From DASYPQ01 sp036006425 (GTDB taxonomy: Bacteria > Planctomycetota > UBA1135 > GCA-002686595), in the NCBI GenBank assembly GCA_036006425.1, contig DASYPQ010000027.1:1-64000 (forward strand): a stretch of 64,000 nucleotides of DNA, read 5' to 3'. The number at the start of each line of letters is the position of its first letter. Position 1 is the first letter of the stretch. Below, in pieces: positions 1 to 10,629 of the stretch. The position numbers and the translations under genes were made by a program. The notes beneath the pieces are model-generated. The model was given only the letters and a program-made list of their open reading frames with translations, did no database searches and was not told the DNA's origin.

Positions 1-984
<984 letters not shown>

Positions 985-1006
985 GGCTCTGCGCGGGCGC
1001 GCCCGA

Positions 1007-2953
1007 TCAGTCCGCGTGGAGCGCGAGGAACGGGTCGCCCCCGACGCCGCCCCCCTGGCTCCATCCGCGCCAGTGCTGGCTGGCGATCAGCATGTTGCGG
1101 CGCGAGCCGCCGCCGCTCGGCTCCGCGCAAAGGTGCGCGCCCATCTCGGCGTTCGGGTCCTGGGCGATCTGCAGCTGGGGCTCGAGGCAGCCCCAGCTCC
1201 AGCCGTAGAACCTGCTCCACCGCCATCCGAACTGGGCGGCGCAGAGACCCAGGTACCCGCCGGGGTAGCCGTTGAACGCGACCACGTAGTACGTCCCGTC
1301 GCAGTCGACGACGGGATGCCACTGCGTGTACCCAGGCGAGCCGCCGCCCTGCATCGCGGTCAAGTCGAACATCCTGGACGACGGGATCGTGCCCCACGGA
1401 TTGACGAGCCCCCCGAAGAGCCGCGGCGCGCCGCTAGCTCCGAGGATGTCGAAGGTGAGCATGAACTCCCGCGTCGTGCTGGCTTGGGGGCTCGAGACCG
1501 AGATGTTCTGGTACGCGAGGATGGGGCCGCCGAGTCCGGGGACGGTCGGGTACCCCGTGTACGTGAGCATGGTGGCGGGGTGCGTCAGCGTCCCGGTCCA
1601 ATGGACTTGTGCCCCCCAGATCTCCTGATCCCAGTGCTCCCAGGCGAGCGTCCAGTCCTGGCTTCCGCCCGAGGACGAATCGCCGTCGGACTTCGAGATC
1701 GAGAGCATGGCGAAGCTGCCGTCGAGGAGCACGGACGCGCCCCTGCTCGAGTATGTGTGCTCCAGGACCTGCGTCGGCATCGCCATGCCGCTCGCCGTCA
1801 CCAGGCAGTAGACGACGTCCGGACAGGCATCGGAGGGTATGCCGTTCGACGTGTACACCCTGTTTCGGATCCATGCGACGCAACAGAAGCTCGACCCGCC
1901 GCCAGGCCAGGTGTCTCCGCCGACGACGGGCGCCACGTCGGACGTGTATGCGTAGGAGCCGCCGTCGCAGGCGTTGCTCGTCGCCGTGTGATCGAGCGTG
2001 AAGGGCGTGCCCATCGAGAGCGAGCCCGCCGCGCGCGAGCGGCACTTGATCACTCTCGGCTCCGGACCCACCGACGCCGCCACCACGAACTGGTCGATGT
2101 TGTTGATGTTCGCCACGGACGGGTGGCGCCAGTCCTCCCAGGTGAAGTCGATGTAGCTCCACGTGTTCGCGATCGGCTGACCCGTCGCCCCGCTGACCAT
2201 CTGGCAGAAGATGTCGTGGTCCGTCTGGCTGTACACGCGCTCGTACACGACGATGTAGCGGTCGTTGGAGACGTCGTACGCGACGTCGGGGAATCGATCG
2301 TCGTTGTCGCTCGAATCCAGCGCCACCGTCGCGATGATCGGATCGATCGTGACCTCTCCCTCCGCGCTCGCTACCTCGCTCGCCGCGACGCCGAACTCGA
2401 TCGATCTCCCGCCCGGCCGGCTCGACGTCGCGAGCGCGCGCCCGCGCGCATCGAGGGTCGTCGGCGATCCGTAGCTCACGCCGCCGAGCCCCGTGTGGAG
2501 CCACGCGACCTCGCCGTCGGCGGAGCGGGGGAGCTCGGTGTCGACGTCGAGCGCGACGTCGAGATCGCCCGTCCGGGCTCCGCGGTGCACCACGAGACTC
2601 TGCTCGATCTCATCGAGGGAGACGTCGAGGATCTCCGTGACCGCGCCGTGCTCGAGCCAGATCCGCTGGCCGTCGAGAACCGGCGGGCTGTCGGAGGCGA
2701 TCGAGAGGTCCACGCCGCCGATCGACGCCGAGCGCAGCGTGAAGGTCACCGGGTAGTTGCGCGGTGCGCACGAGCCGAGGAAGGGGATGAACGTCAGGCC
2801 GCGAGAGTCGACGCGCGCCTTGTAGTTCCGTCCGTGCACCCAGATCGCGCCGTCGCCGACCTCGTCGAAGGCGACCGCGTCGATGCGCGGCGGAGCCTGG
2901 GCGAAACTCGAGGCAGAGAGCAGCAGGACCAGGGGAAGCGAACGTGTGCGCAT
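1007..2953 (-). CDS. Secreted protein, probable beta-propeller, function unknown
   Basis: The 648-residue product starts with a clear signal peptide (MRTRSLPLVLLLSASSFA, then QAPP). The ATG at 2953 is preceded by GGAGGT five bases away, which fixes the start, although the frame stays open far upstream. The mature protein has an N-terminal part resembling secreted planctomycete beta proteins and a middle with repeats of the type 'FPDVAYDVSNDRYIVVYER', 'HPSVANINNIDQFVVAA', as in six- or seven-bladed propellers of extracellular proteins. It lacks the YRDP-type C-terminal domain of other secreted proteins in this window. It lies 68 bases after a Ser/Thr kinase on the same strand and is probably the last gene of that run. 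I do not recognise a specific function. Confidence 0.8.
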   Translation of the reverse strand: MRTRSLPLVLLLSASSFAQAPPRIDAVAFDEVGDGAIWVHGRNYKARVDSRGLTFIPFLGSCAPRNYPVTFTLRSASIGGVDLSIASDSPPVLDGQRIWLEHGAVTEILDVSLDEIEQSLVVHRGARTGDLDVALDVDTELPRSADGEVAWLHTGLGGVSYGSPTTLDARGRALATSSRPGGRSIEFGVAASEVASAEGEVTIDPIIATVALDSSDNDDRFPDVAYDVSNDRYIVVYERVYSQTDHDIFCQMVSGATGQPIANTWSYIDFTWEDWRHPSVANINNIDQFVVAASVGPEPRVIKCRSRAAGSLSMGTPFTLDHTATSNACDGGSYAYTSDVAPVVGGDTWPGGGSSFCCVAWIRNRVYTSNGIPSDACPDVVYCLVTASGMAMPTQVLEHTYSSRGASVLLDGSFAMLSISKSDGDSSSGGSQDWTLAWEHWDQEIWGAQVHWTGTLTHPATMLTYTGYPTVPGLGGPILAYQNISVSSPQASTTREFMLTFDILGASGAPRLFGGLVNPWGTIPSSRMFDLTAMQGGGSPGYTQWHPVVDCDGTYYVVAFNGYPGGYLGLCAAQFGWRWSRFYGWSWGCLEPQLQIAQDPNAEMGAHLCAEPSGGGSRRNMLIASQHWRGWSQGGGVGGDPFLALHAD

Positions 2954-3021
2954 GAGGACCTCCGACGGCCGGGTCCGGCGGCGTCCGGCGTTCCTCGCAG
3001 GATTCCCGGAATTCCGAGCCC

Positions 3022-6000
3022 TCAGCGCGCGCGGACCGCGTCCGCGGCACGCACCGAGAGATCTGCGGCTCGATCCCACAGCTCCCGCCAATCGGCTTTC
3101 TCGGCCTCGGCCAGCTCGGGCACGACGCGCCACGCCCCGAGGACTCGTCGCGCCGTGATCGCAGCGGGGCGGCCCTCGCCGAGTTGGCGCTCCCTCACGT
3201 CCAGGTCCTCGGAGAGCCAGGCCTTGGCCCGCGCACGCCAAGCGTCGCGCTCGGCTCCAGTCGACGAAGGCGCGACACGCAGAGCCGCGCTCGCGGCCTC
3301 GAGTCGGGTGAACTCGCCGACCTCGCGATCCTTCCGCGTCCCGAGCGCTTCGGCGAACCATCGGGCGCTCGCGTTGAAGATCCCTTTGCGGTAGGCGATC
3401 CGCGCGAACGCTTCGGCCTCGTCCGCGTCCCGCGGCTCGCCGTGCTGGTCGAGCGCGCGCTGCATCCGGATCTCGAGCTCCGCCCAGCGCTCCACTCGCT
3501 CGAGCCACGCCGCGGACGGATGCTGCCATCCCTGCTGCTGCCTGCCGATGTGATCCGCGGTCCGGAACTCGGCCAGCGCCTCGCCGTACCGCCCTTGGGC
3601 CTGCAGGACGGCTCCCAGCTGGGCGTGGACAGTGGGATCGCTGGGCAAGGCTCCGAGCTGCTGCTCGCAGACCGTCTGCATCGCCGCGAGATCGAAGAAG
3701 TCCTCCATGCGCACGTTGCGCTCGTGGAGCTCGAGAACCGAATACACGTTGGCGGGCAGCGCCCGGTGCATCTCGTGGACGGCTCCCTCGTAGTCCCCGT
3801 GGTCGAGGCGGAGCTGCGCGGCGAACCCGAGCCACCCGCTCTGCGAGAGCTCGTCGTGAGCCAGGATCGTGCCCACCTCGGAGAGCGCATCCGCGAGCCG
3901 GCCGCGCTCCGAGAGCACCTCCGCGTACTCGCGCCGGGCGATGTCGTATCTCGGGTTCATCGCGAGCGCGCGCTGGAACTCCTCGAGGGCCCCGTCCAAT
4001 GCTCCCTTCGCGCGGAGGATCACGGCCAGCTCCTTGTGGGGACGCGGTTCGAGCGGAAGACGCCGCGCGGCCTCCTGCTGGGCGGCGGTCGCCCCGTCGA
4101 GGTCGCCGAGCCTGCGCATGGCATGTCCGAGGTAGAAGTAGTCGAGGCCGTCGTCGGGTCGGAGCTGGACGGCGCGCGCAAAGAGGTCGACCGCCGCGGC
4201 GAGGTCGATGTCCAGGTGGTCGAGCTCCCACGCGAGCTCGACATAGGCGATTGGATGATCGGGCCGGAGGGCCAGTGCGACCCGGTACAGGTACTCTCCC
4301 CCCGCGCGGTCGCCGCGAGCGAACCGGAGCCGCGCGAGTTCGACACAAAGCGTCGGATCGTCCGCGTGCGAACGCAGCGCCCGGGTGTACAGGTCCTCGA
4401 CGCGGATCTCCCAGGGCCCGACGAGCGTGCGCGCCCGGAGCGCCCGGTGGACGGCGTGGATCGTGCCGGGGGCGACCTCCGAGAGATCGACGGCCTCGAG
4501 CGCGCGGCGGAGGTCGTCGAACGACCCGCGAGCGAGTGCGGCGCGCAGACGGGACCGCCGAGGATCCGCATCGAGGATACGCGCGAGGCCGCGCAGCCGG
4601 TCGGCGCCGTCCAGCAGGCAGGCCGCCTCCCGCACGTCGATCCACTCGTCGAAGGCGGCGGCCAGCTCGGCGGCCACGCCGCGCGCGCGCGCCTCCGCCG
4701 CGAACGCCTCAGGCGTCGAGCCGTCCGGATCCAGGCCCGCGGCGCGGAACGCGTCCGCGTAGGCGCGGTCGCGCTCGAGCTCGCCCCCGGGATCGTCGGG
4801 GACGCGCAGTGCGTCCAGTCGCGCGAGGAGGGCGCGGCTCGACCGCTCGCGCTCGGCGCGCAGGGAGGCCGCGCTCGATTCCACGCGGATCCGCTCGAGC
4901 AGAGCCCCGGCGCTCGCGGCCAGATCCGGGCTGCCCTGCCCGTCCGCGAGCGCCGCCTGCGCCCGGTCGGCGGCGGCGGACGCGCGCTCGAAGAGAGCGA
5001 TGTCGGCCGTCGATTCGGCCTGTCCGAGGAGCAGCGTCGCCTCCTCGACCGACGGCCGCGCGCGCGCGTCGACCCCCGCGCGCCGGAGAGACTCCTTGTG
5101 CGTGAGCCAGGCCCACGAGAGCGCGCCGATCACGATCGAGAGGAGGATCGATCCCGCGAGCGCGAGCGTCAGCTTCCGCGCGCGCCGCTCGTCCGCCGCC
5201 CGCGTCCTCGCCTCCGCCGCGGCGACCTCTGCCCCGCGCAGGCGCTCCTCGAGCGTGGCGAAGTGCCGGGCGATCGCGAACGCGATCCCGCCGGCGTCGG
5301 CACGGCGGCGCTCCGGCGCGGCCTGCAGGCATTCGGCGCACAGCGCCGCGAGATCGGGCGTGTCGCAGGAGCGGAGGCGCTCGAGGGCGCCCGCGAGCTC
5401 GGCGACCGCGGCCGCGCGCCGGCTCGCCTCCCGACCTCCCGCGTAGGGCGGCGTGCCGGTCAGCACCTCGCAGAGGATCGCGCCGAGCGCGAAGACGTCG
5501 GCGCGCTCGTCGATCGCCGCGAGATCCCCGCGCGCCTGCTCCGGCGGCATGTACGCGGGCGTGCCGTACACCTCGCCTTCGCGGCTCCTGTGCTTCGTTC
5601 CCGGCTGCGAGGAGCGGACCAGCGCCGCGAGTCCCCAGTCGACGACCTGGACTTCTCCGAACGCGCCGACCATGACGTTGCCGGGCTTCAGGTCGAGGTG
5701 CACGACGCCGCGGTCGTGCGCGAACGCGACGGTGCGGCAGACCGATTCGAGGATCGCGAGATGGCGACGCAGGTCCTCGGACGGCGACGCGCGGGCCTGC
5801 AGCATCGAGGCGAACGTCCGGCCCTCGATCAGCTTCATCGTGAACCACGGTCGCCCCGTCGCCGTGCGCCCGAGCGCGTAGACCGGCACGACGCCCGGGT
5901 GCTGGAGGCGGCCGCCGATCCGGGCCTCCTCGAGGAAGCGCCGCACGGCGCCGTCGTCGGTGGCGAGATCCTCGCGCAGGAGCTTCAGCGCGACCTCGCG

Positions 6001-6204
6001 GCCGAGCGCGGGATCGCGGGCCCGGTAGACGATCCCCATGCCGCCGCGCGCGATCTCCGATTCGATACGGCAAACGCGTTCGGGGGGGACGCTCGCGTCA
6101 GGCGGAAGGTCCTTCCGCGGAGCGCCGCGAGTGGTGAACGCGGTTCGCAGCGCGCGGTCGAGCAGCGTCTCCGTCGGCGGGCGCTCTCCGGTGGGGGAGG
6201 TCAT
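3022..6204 (-). CDS. Transmembrane Ser/Thr protein kinase with TPR sensor region
   Basis: The 1060-residue product has a PknB-type kinase domain at about residues 45-320, a single membrane segment at about 344-367 and a long C-terminal region of TPR-like helical repeats (about 560-1000). Kinase motifs seen are the glycine loop ARGGMGIVY, the ATP lysine in VALKLL (K74), the catalytic loop HLDLKPGN (D171) and the Mg-binding DWG (D189). The catalytic Arg of HRD is Leu and the Phe of DFG is Trp. The family phosphorylates Ser/Thr of partner proteins; the target here is unknown. The gene begins 10 bases after an ECF sigma factor gene, so the two are almost certainly co-transcribed. This sigma-plus-kinase pairing is common in planctomycetes. 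Confidence 0.93.
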   Translation of the reverse strand: MTSPTGERPPTETLLDRALRTAFTTRGAPRKDLPPDASVPPERVCRIESEIARGGMGIVYRARDPALGREVALKLLREDLATDDGAVRRFLEEARIGGRLQHPGVVPVYALGRTATGRPWFTMKLIEGRTFASMLQARASPSEDLRRHLAILESVCRTVAFAHDRGVVHLDLKPGNVMVGAFGEVQVVDWGLAALVRSSQPGTKHRSREGEVYGTPAYMPPEQARGDLAAIDERADVFALGAILCEVLTGTPPYAGGREASRRAAAVAELAGALERLRSCDTPDLAALCAECLQAAPERRRADAGGIAFAIARHFATLEERLRGAEVAAAEARTRAADERRARKLTLALAGSILLSIVIGALSWAWLTHKESLRRAGVDARARPSVEEATLLLGQAESTADIALFERASAAADRAQAALADGQGSPDLAASAGALLERIRVESSAASLRAERERSSRALLARLDALRVPDDPGGELERDRAYADAFRAAGLDPDGSTPEAFAAEARARGVAAELAAAFDEWIDVREAACLLDGADRLRGLARILDADPRRSRLRAALARGSFDDLRRALEAVDLSEVAPGTIHAVHRALRARTLVGPWEIRVEDLYTRALRSHADDPTLCVELARLRFARGDRAGGEYLYRVALALRPDHPIAYVELAWELDHLDIDLAAAVDLFARAVQLRPDDGLDYFYLGHAMRRLGDLDGATAAQQEAARRLPLEPRPHKELAVILRAKGALDGALEEFQRALAMNPRYDIARREYAEVLSERGRLADALSEVGTILAHDELSQSGWLGFAAQLRLDHGDYEGAVHEMHRALPANVYSVLELHERNVRMEDFFDLAAMQTVCEQQLGALPSDPTVHAQLGAVLQAQGRYGEALAEFRTADHIGRQQQGWQHPSAAWLERVERWAELEIRMQRALDQHGEPRDADEAEAFARIAYRKGIFNASARWFAEALGTRKDREVGEFTRLEAASAALRVAPSSTGAERDAWRARAKAWLSEDLDVRERQLGEGRPAAITARRVLGAWRVVPELAEAEKADWRELWDRAADLSVRAADAVRAR

Positions 6205-6214
6205 CGAGCGGGCC

Positions 6215-6892
6215 TCATCCGAGGAGCGACATCAGGTCGCGGCATTCGCGGTCGACGGCCGCGTCGGACTCCGTCACGTGGAAGGCGACCACGTCCTTGA
6301 GCGCCGCCGTGAACTCGGCGCGCGCCTTGGCGTACTCGCGGTGGAGCGATTCCGGCGGGACGTCCCAGTCGCGCGCGATCTCCGCGATGCCGCGCTCCTC
6401 CTGGAAGACGAGGCGCAGGAGCTCGACGCGCCTGAGCGCAGCCTCTCCCTCGGTTCTCGCCTTTTCCTTCTGCTTCTCGGCGGCCTCGCGCACGATCGCC
6501 GCCGCCCACGCGCGGTCGAAGGCGCGCGAGGAGGTCTCGCCGTCCGCCGCCATGCCGTCGGCCTCGAAGGAGGCGGTCCGTGGCTCGTCGATCTTCTTCG
6601 CGCGCGCCTCCTCGGCGCGGAGCGCGACGTTGCGCACCGCGCCGAAGAGGTAGGCGCGGAACCCCGCGCCCCGGCGCGAACGGTTCCTGACGAGCACGCC
6701 CTCTTCCCTCAGGCACTCGACGAACACCTCTTGCACCGTGTCCTCCAGCTCGGACTCGGGCACACGATTTCCCCAGCGCGCGCGCATGTACGCGCGCACG
6801 ACCGGGAGGTAGCGCTCCACGAACGCGTCGCGCGCGGCGCGATCCCCGTCGGCGGCGCACTCGATGAGCGTCCAGCAGGTGACGTCGGCCAT
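6215..6892 (-). CDS. ECF-type RNA polymerase sigma factor
   Basis: The 225-residue product has an N-terminal sigma region 2 (about residues 10-95, with YLPVVRAYMRARWG and an ELEDTVQEVFVECLR helix followed by FRAYLFGAVRNVAL) and a C-terminal helix-turn-helix region 4 (about 150-200, LLRLVFQEERGIAEIARDWD, then SLHREYAKARAEF). The linker between them is long and charged. It would direct RNA polymerase to a small regulon. No anti-sigma gene is adjacent; instead a Ser/Thr kinase follows after 10 bases, suggesting control by phosphorylation. A TACCAT -10-like hexamer lies 14 bases before the ATG. Another ATG in a different frame overlaps the start and was rejected, because only this frame encodes the sigma motifs. 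Confidence 0.9.
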   Translation of the reverse strand: MADVTCWTLIECAADGDRAARDAFVERYLPVVRAYMRARWGNRVPESELEDTVQEVFVECLREEGVLVRNRSRRGAGFRAYLFGAVRNVALRAEEARAKKIDEPRTASFEADGMAADGETSSRAFDRAWAAAIVREAAEKQKEKARTEGEAALRRVELLRLVFQEERGIAEIARDWDVPPESLHREYAKARAEFTAALKDVVAFHVTESDAAVDRECRDLMSLLG

Positions 6893-6906
6893 GAGGCGGG
6901 AGACTC

Positions 6907-6912
6907 ATGGTA
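6907..6912 (-). promoter_or_regulatory. Putative -10 hexamer (TACCAT) of the sigma factor gene
   Basis: On the minus strand TACCAT ends 14 bases before the sigma factor start at 6892. The same hexamer precedes the gene at 44176. No clear -35 is visible. Confidence 0.35.
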
Positions 6913-6944
6913 GCCGTCTCCTCGCAGGAGGCCGAAACTCGCCG

Positions 6945-8771
6945 TCAGGGCCACCAGGTGACCTCCCCGGTCTGCGTCGCGTTGAAGGTTCTCGACGGCG
7001 GGCATCCGCCGAGCACGACCGGGTCGCGGTAGTAGACGAGGTAGAAGCGGCTCTGCCCCGCGCCGATCACGTCGCCGCGCGCGGCCGAGCGGACGGAGAC
7101 GCTCGGGTCGCCCGCGCCGAAGTCGGGAGCGGTGATGCTGCCGCCCGACGCGGCCTTGACGAAGAGGCGCTTGAGCGTGCCGCCGACGCAGCGCACGCCC
7201 TGGCCGTACGTCACGCCCGCGGAGACTTGGGCAGTGCCCTGCAGCACGATGCTCGTGGCGGTCGGCTTCTCGCCGGTCGTCGTGAACACGAGAGTGTCCT
7301 GCGAGAGGTAGCCGATTCCGGAGGCCGACAGGATCGCGCCGCCGGTCGCCGACGAGTTGTCGCAGCCGCGGCCGAGCGCACCCGGGGGATTCGAGCAGGG
7401 GCATGCGATCACGCCGCCCATGCCCGGGTCGCACAGGCTCGTCATCGGGGAGTACGCGCGGTCGTGGACGAAGGCGTCGTACGTCCCGTTCGTGTCCCCG
7501 GCCACGAGGTCGGTGGCCGAGCTGTAGAACGCGACGACGCGGCCGTCGGCGGAAATCAAGGGGAAGTAGCTGTCGCCGTTCCCCTGCGCCCCGGCGGAGT
7601 CGACGCTCACGAGCTCGGCCGTGCCGTTCGCGCGGTCGCGGACGAAGACGTCGCTGAACCCGTTCGTGTCGCCGCTGACGAGGTCGGTGGCGAAGCTCTG
7701 GAAGGCCACGTAGCGGCCGCCGGGGGTGATCGAACCGGGGAAGCTCGCGCCGTTCACCTCCGCTTCGGCGGAGTCGACGCTGACGCGCTCGGTCGTTCCG
7801 TTCTGGCGGTCGCGGAGGAACACATCCAGGGATCCGTTCGTGTCTCCGGGCACCAAGTTGTCGGCGTAGCTCGCGAAGACCGCGTACCGGCCGTCGGCAG
7901 AGATCAGGGAGGCGTTGCTGTCGCCGTCCCCTTCGAGCCCGGCTGGACCCACGCTGACGCGCTCGGTCGTTCCGAGCTGGCGGTCGCGGACGAAGACGTC
8001 ACCGAGCGCGTTCGTGTCGCCGGCCACGAGATTGTCGGAGTAGCTCTGGAAGGCCACCGTGCGCCCGTCGACCGAGATCGAGCAAGAGTAGCAGTACCCG
8101 TTCCCCTCCACCCCGGCGGGTCCGACGCTGACGCGCTCGGTCGTGCCGTTCTGCCGGTCGCGGACGAAGATGTCCGAGACCAGGTTCGAGTCCCCGGCGA
8201 CCAGGTTCGTGGCTCCGCTGATGAAGACGACGAACCGGCCGTCGCTGGAGATCGAGGGGGCGAGGCTGTAGTCGTTTCCCTGCGCTCCGGCGGAATCGAC
8301 GCTCACGCGCTCGGTCGCGCCGGTCTGGCGGTCGTGGACGAAGATGTCGGCGACCACGTTCGTGTCCCCGGCCACGAGGTTGTTGGCGAGACTCTCGAAC
8401 GCCACGTAGCGACCGTCGGCGGAGATCGAGCAGTTGATGCTGGAGTCGTTCCCCTCCACCCCGGCGGAGTCGACGCTCACGCGCTCGGTCGTGCCGAGCA
8501 GGCGGTCTCGGACGAAGGCGTCGTAGACCGTGTTCGTGTCCCCGGCGACGAGGTCGTCGGCGAAGCTGAAGAAGGCCACGTACCGGCCGTCGCCGGAGAT
8601 CGAGCAGGGGTAGCTGTCGGCGTTCCCCTGCGCGCCCGCGGAGTCGACGCTCACGCGGCTCGTCACCTGGGCGGAAGCGGCTTCCGCCAACGCGAGTGCG
8701 ACGCAGACGCTCCCGTACCGGAGCTTCGTTCCAGGCTGTCGCCTCGCGTTCACGTCCATGTGCCGCTTCAT
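6945..8771 (-). CDS. Secreted seven-repeat beta-propeller protein with YRDP-type C-terminal domain
   Basis: The 608-residue protein has an N-terminal signal sequence ending ASA before Gln35, then seven consecutive 58-residue repeats (about residues 39-444). Their core reads SxSxDGRYVAFxS, then NLVAGDTN, DxFVRDR and GTTERVSV. The repeats resemble PD40/TolB-like propeller blades, and seven copies fit one closed propeller. The last ~160 residues form a Cys-containing domain with GCDNSSATGG, GVRCVGGTLKRL and YLVYYRDP. ATG 8771 was chosen because it gives the signal peptide; a second ATG at 8759 is possible. The start lies five bases after the stop of the upstream paralog, so translation may be coupled. 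It is probably a surface or extracellular protein; the ligand is unknown. Confidence 0.88.
   Translation of the reverse strand: MKRHMDVNARRQPGTKLRYGSVCVALALAEAASAQVTSRVSVDSAGAQGNADSYPCSISGDGRYVAFFSFADDLVAGDTNTVYDAFVRDRLLGTTERVSVDSAGVEGNDSSINCSISADGRYVAFESLANNLVAGDTNVVADIFVHDRQTGATERVSVDSAGAQGNDYSLAPSISSDGRFVVFISGATNLVAGDSNLVSDIFVRDRQNGTTERVSVGPAGVEGNGYCYSCSISVDGRTVAFQSYSDNLVAGDTNALGDVFVRDRQLGTTERVSVGPAGLEGDGDSNASLISADGRYAVFASYADNLVPGDTNGSLDVFLRDRQNGTTERVSVDSAEAEVNGASFPGSITPGGRYVAFQSFATDLVSGDTNGFSDVFVRDRANGTAELVSVDSAGAQGNGDSYFPLISADGRVVAFYSSATDLVAGDTNGTYDAFVHDRAYSPMTSLCDPGMGGVIACPCSNPPGALGRGCDNSSATGGAILSASGIGYLSQDTLVFTTTGEKPTATSIVLQGTAQVSAGVTYGQGVRCVGGTLKRLFVKAASGGSITAPDFGAGDPSVSVRSAARGDVIGAGQSRFYLVYYRDPVVLGGCPPSRTFNATQTGEVTWWP
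7440..8657 (-). repeat. Seven tandem 174-bp coding repeats
   Basis: Each unit encodes one 58-residue propeller blade. At DNA level the period is visible on the plus strand as a recurring CGGTCGCGGACGAAGACGTC-like word near 7633, 7807, 7981, 8155 and 8329, spaced exactly 174 bases. Confidence 0.85.
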
Positions 8772-8776
8772 CGAGA

Positions 8777-10597
8777 TCACAGGATCCAGTCGACCGCGAC
8801 GGTCTGCGTCGCGTTGAACGTGCTCGATGCCGCACAGCCGCCGAGCACGATCGGGTCGCGGTAGTACACGAGGTACCAGCGGCTCTCGCCCGACTGGATC
8901 ACGTCGCCCTTCGCGGCGGAGCGTGCGGAGACGGAAGGATCGCCGGCGCCGAAGTCCGGTGCCGTGATGCTGCCCGCGACAGCGTGTTTCGTGAACAGAC
9001 GCTTGAGCGTGCCTCCGACGCAGCGGACGCCTTGGCCGTAGACGACGCCGCTCGAAGCGAGCGCGTTGCCCTGCAACAGGATGCTCGTCGCGGTCGGCTT
9101 CTCGCCGCTCGTCGCGAACACGAGGCTGTCCATCGAGAGGTAGGCGATGCCCGAAGCGGTGAGCGAGGCGCCGCCTGTCGCCGCGGAGTTGTCGCACCCG
9201 CGTCCCGGCCCCGATGGGGGATTCGAGCACGGGCAGGCGATCACTCCGCCTGTCCCGGGATCGCACAGGCTCGTGACGCCCGTCGCGTCCCGGTCGCGGA
9301 CGAAGACGTCCGTGAACCCGTTGGCGTCCCCGGCGACCAGGTTCGTGGCGTCGCTGTCGAACGCGACGAAGCGACCACCGGCAGAGATCGAGACACCGTA
9401 GCCACCGCTGAGGGCGTTCCCTTGCACGCCGCCCGAGTTCACGCTCGCCCGTCCGGTCGTCCCGCTCTGGCGGTCGCGCACGAAGATGTCCCAGACCCCG
9501 TTCGTGTCGCCGGCGACCAGGTTCGAGGCGTTGCTCTCGAACGCTACGTAGCGCCCGTCCGCGGAGACCGAGCAGCCGGTGCTGCCGGAGTTCCCTTGCG
9601 CTCCGCCCGTGGCGACGCTCACCAGCTCGGTCGCTCCCGACACGAGGTCGTGCAGGAAGACGTCCGTGGCATTGTTGGCGTCGCCCGCGAACAGGTTCGT
9701 GGAGCCGCTGAAGAACACCACGCTGCGCCCGTCGGCCGAGATCGAGGGGTAGACCGCGCCGGAATTCGCCTGCGCCCCGCCCGTCGCGACGCTCACGCGC
9801 TCGGTCGTCGCCGACACGAGGTCCCGCACGAAGACGTCGTAGCTGTTGTTGGTGTCCCCTGGGACCAGATTCGTCGCGACGCTCGCGAACGCGACCAGCC
9901 GCCCGTCGGCGGAGATCGTGCCGTAGCCGCTGAAATTGTTCCCCTGCGCCCCGCCGTTCGAGACGCTCACGCGCTGGGTCGTTCCCGTCGAGCGGTCGTG
10001 CACGAAGACGTCGCCGGTCGCGTTGGTGTCCCCCGGGACCAGGTTCGAGCCCTCGCTCATGAACGTGACGTAGCGTGCGTCGGGAGAAATCGAGGCCCAG
10101 CTGCTCACTCCGTTCGCCTGCGCCCCGCCCGAGTCGACGTTCACCCGCTCGGTCGTGTCCGAAAGGCGGTCGCGGACGAAGATGTCACGGAGCCCGTTCG
10201 TGTCGCCCGGGACGAGGTTCGAGGCGAGGCTCTCGAACACCACGTAGCGCCCGTCGGCGGAGATCGCGGGGCCGACGCTCGCGGCATCTCCCTGCACGCC
10301 GTTCGAGTCCACGCTCACGCGCTCGGTCGTCCCGCTCGAGAGGTCGCGCACGAAGATGTCCTCGCACGCGTTCGTGTCGCTGGGGACGAGGTTCGTGGCG
10401 ACGCTCACGAACGCGGTGCAGCGCCCGTCGCCGGAGATCGAGGGGAGGATGCTGCGCGAGTTCCCCTCGACCCCGCCCATTCCCACGCTCGCGCGCGAGG
10501 TGATCTGCGTCCACCCCGTGGCGGCGAGCAGCAGGACGGCGAGCACGGACAGGGGAGATCGGCTGGGAGAAGGGGGCGGAATGGGACGTGTGCGCAT
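8777..10597 (-). CDS. Secreted seven-repeat beta-propeller protein with YRDP-type C-terminal domain (paralog 2)
   Basis: The 606-residue product is a paralog of the next gene downstream. ATG 10597 is preceded by GGAGGT six bases upstream and gives a Pro-rich n-region followed by LSVLAVLLLAATGWT and then Gln. Seven repeats of about 58 residues follow (about residues 35-443), with the blade motif DGRxVAFxSxATNLVPGDTN, DVFVRDL. The C-terminal domain has GRGCDNSAATGG, GVRCVGGTLKRL and WYLVYYRDP and ends in VDWIL. It is separated from its neighbours by 5 and 32 bases, which fits one operon of secreted propellers. The function is unknown; cell-surface binding or structure is a guess from location and fold. 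Confidence 0.88.
   Translation of the reverse strand: MRTRPIPPPSPSRSPLSVLAVLLLAATGWTQITSRASVGMGGVEGNSRSILPSISGDGRCTAFVSVATNLVPSDTNACEDIFVRDLSSGTTERVSVDSNGVQGDAASVGPAISADGRYVVFESLASNLVPGDTNGLRDIFVRDRLSDTTERVNVDSGGAQANGVSSWASISPDARYVTFMSEGSNLVPGDTNATGDVFVHDRSTGTTQRVSVSNGGAQGNNFSGYGTISADGRLVAFASVATNLVPGDTNNSYDVFVRDLVSATTERVSVATGGAQANSGAVYPSISADGRSVVFFSGSTNLFAGDANNATDVFLHDLVSGATELVSVATGGAQGNSGSTGCSVSADGRYVAFESNASNLVAGDTNGVWDIFVRDRQSGTTGRASVNSGGVQGNALSGGYGVSISAGGRFVAFDSDATNLVAGDANGFTDVFVRDRDATGVTSLCDPGTGGVIACPCSNPPSGPGRGCDNSAATGGASLTASGIAYLSMDSLVFATSGEKPTATSILLQGNALASSGVVYGQGVRCVGGTLKRLFTKHAVAGSITAPDFGAGDPSVSARSAAKGDVIQSGESRWYLVYYRDPIVLGGCAASSTFNATQTVAVDWIL
9269..10495 (-). repeat. Seven tandem ~174-bp coding repeats (paralog 2)
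   Basis: These units encode the seven propeller blades of the second paralog. Six are 58 residues long and the last has a small insertion. Confidence 0.8.
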
Positions 10598-10629
10598 GGG
10601 TACCTCCGGATCGTCGTCTGCGTGCGCGA

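Noticed and set aside
985..1006. CGGGCGCGCCCG palindrome between convergent genes as a terminator
   Set aside because: It has no loop and no T-run, so it is not a usable intrinsic terminator; GC-rich palindromes are common here.
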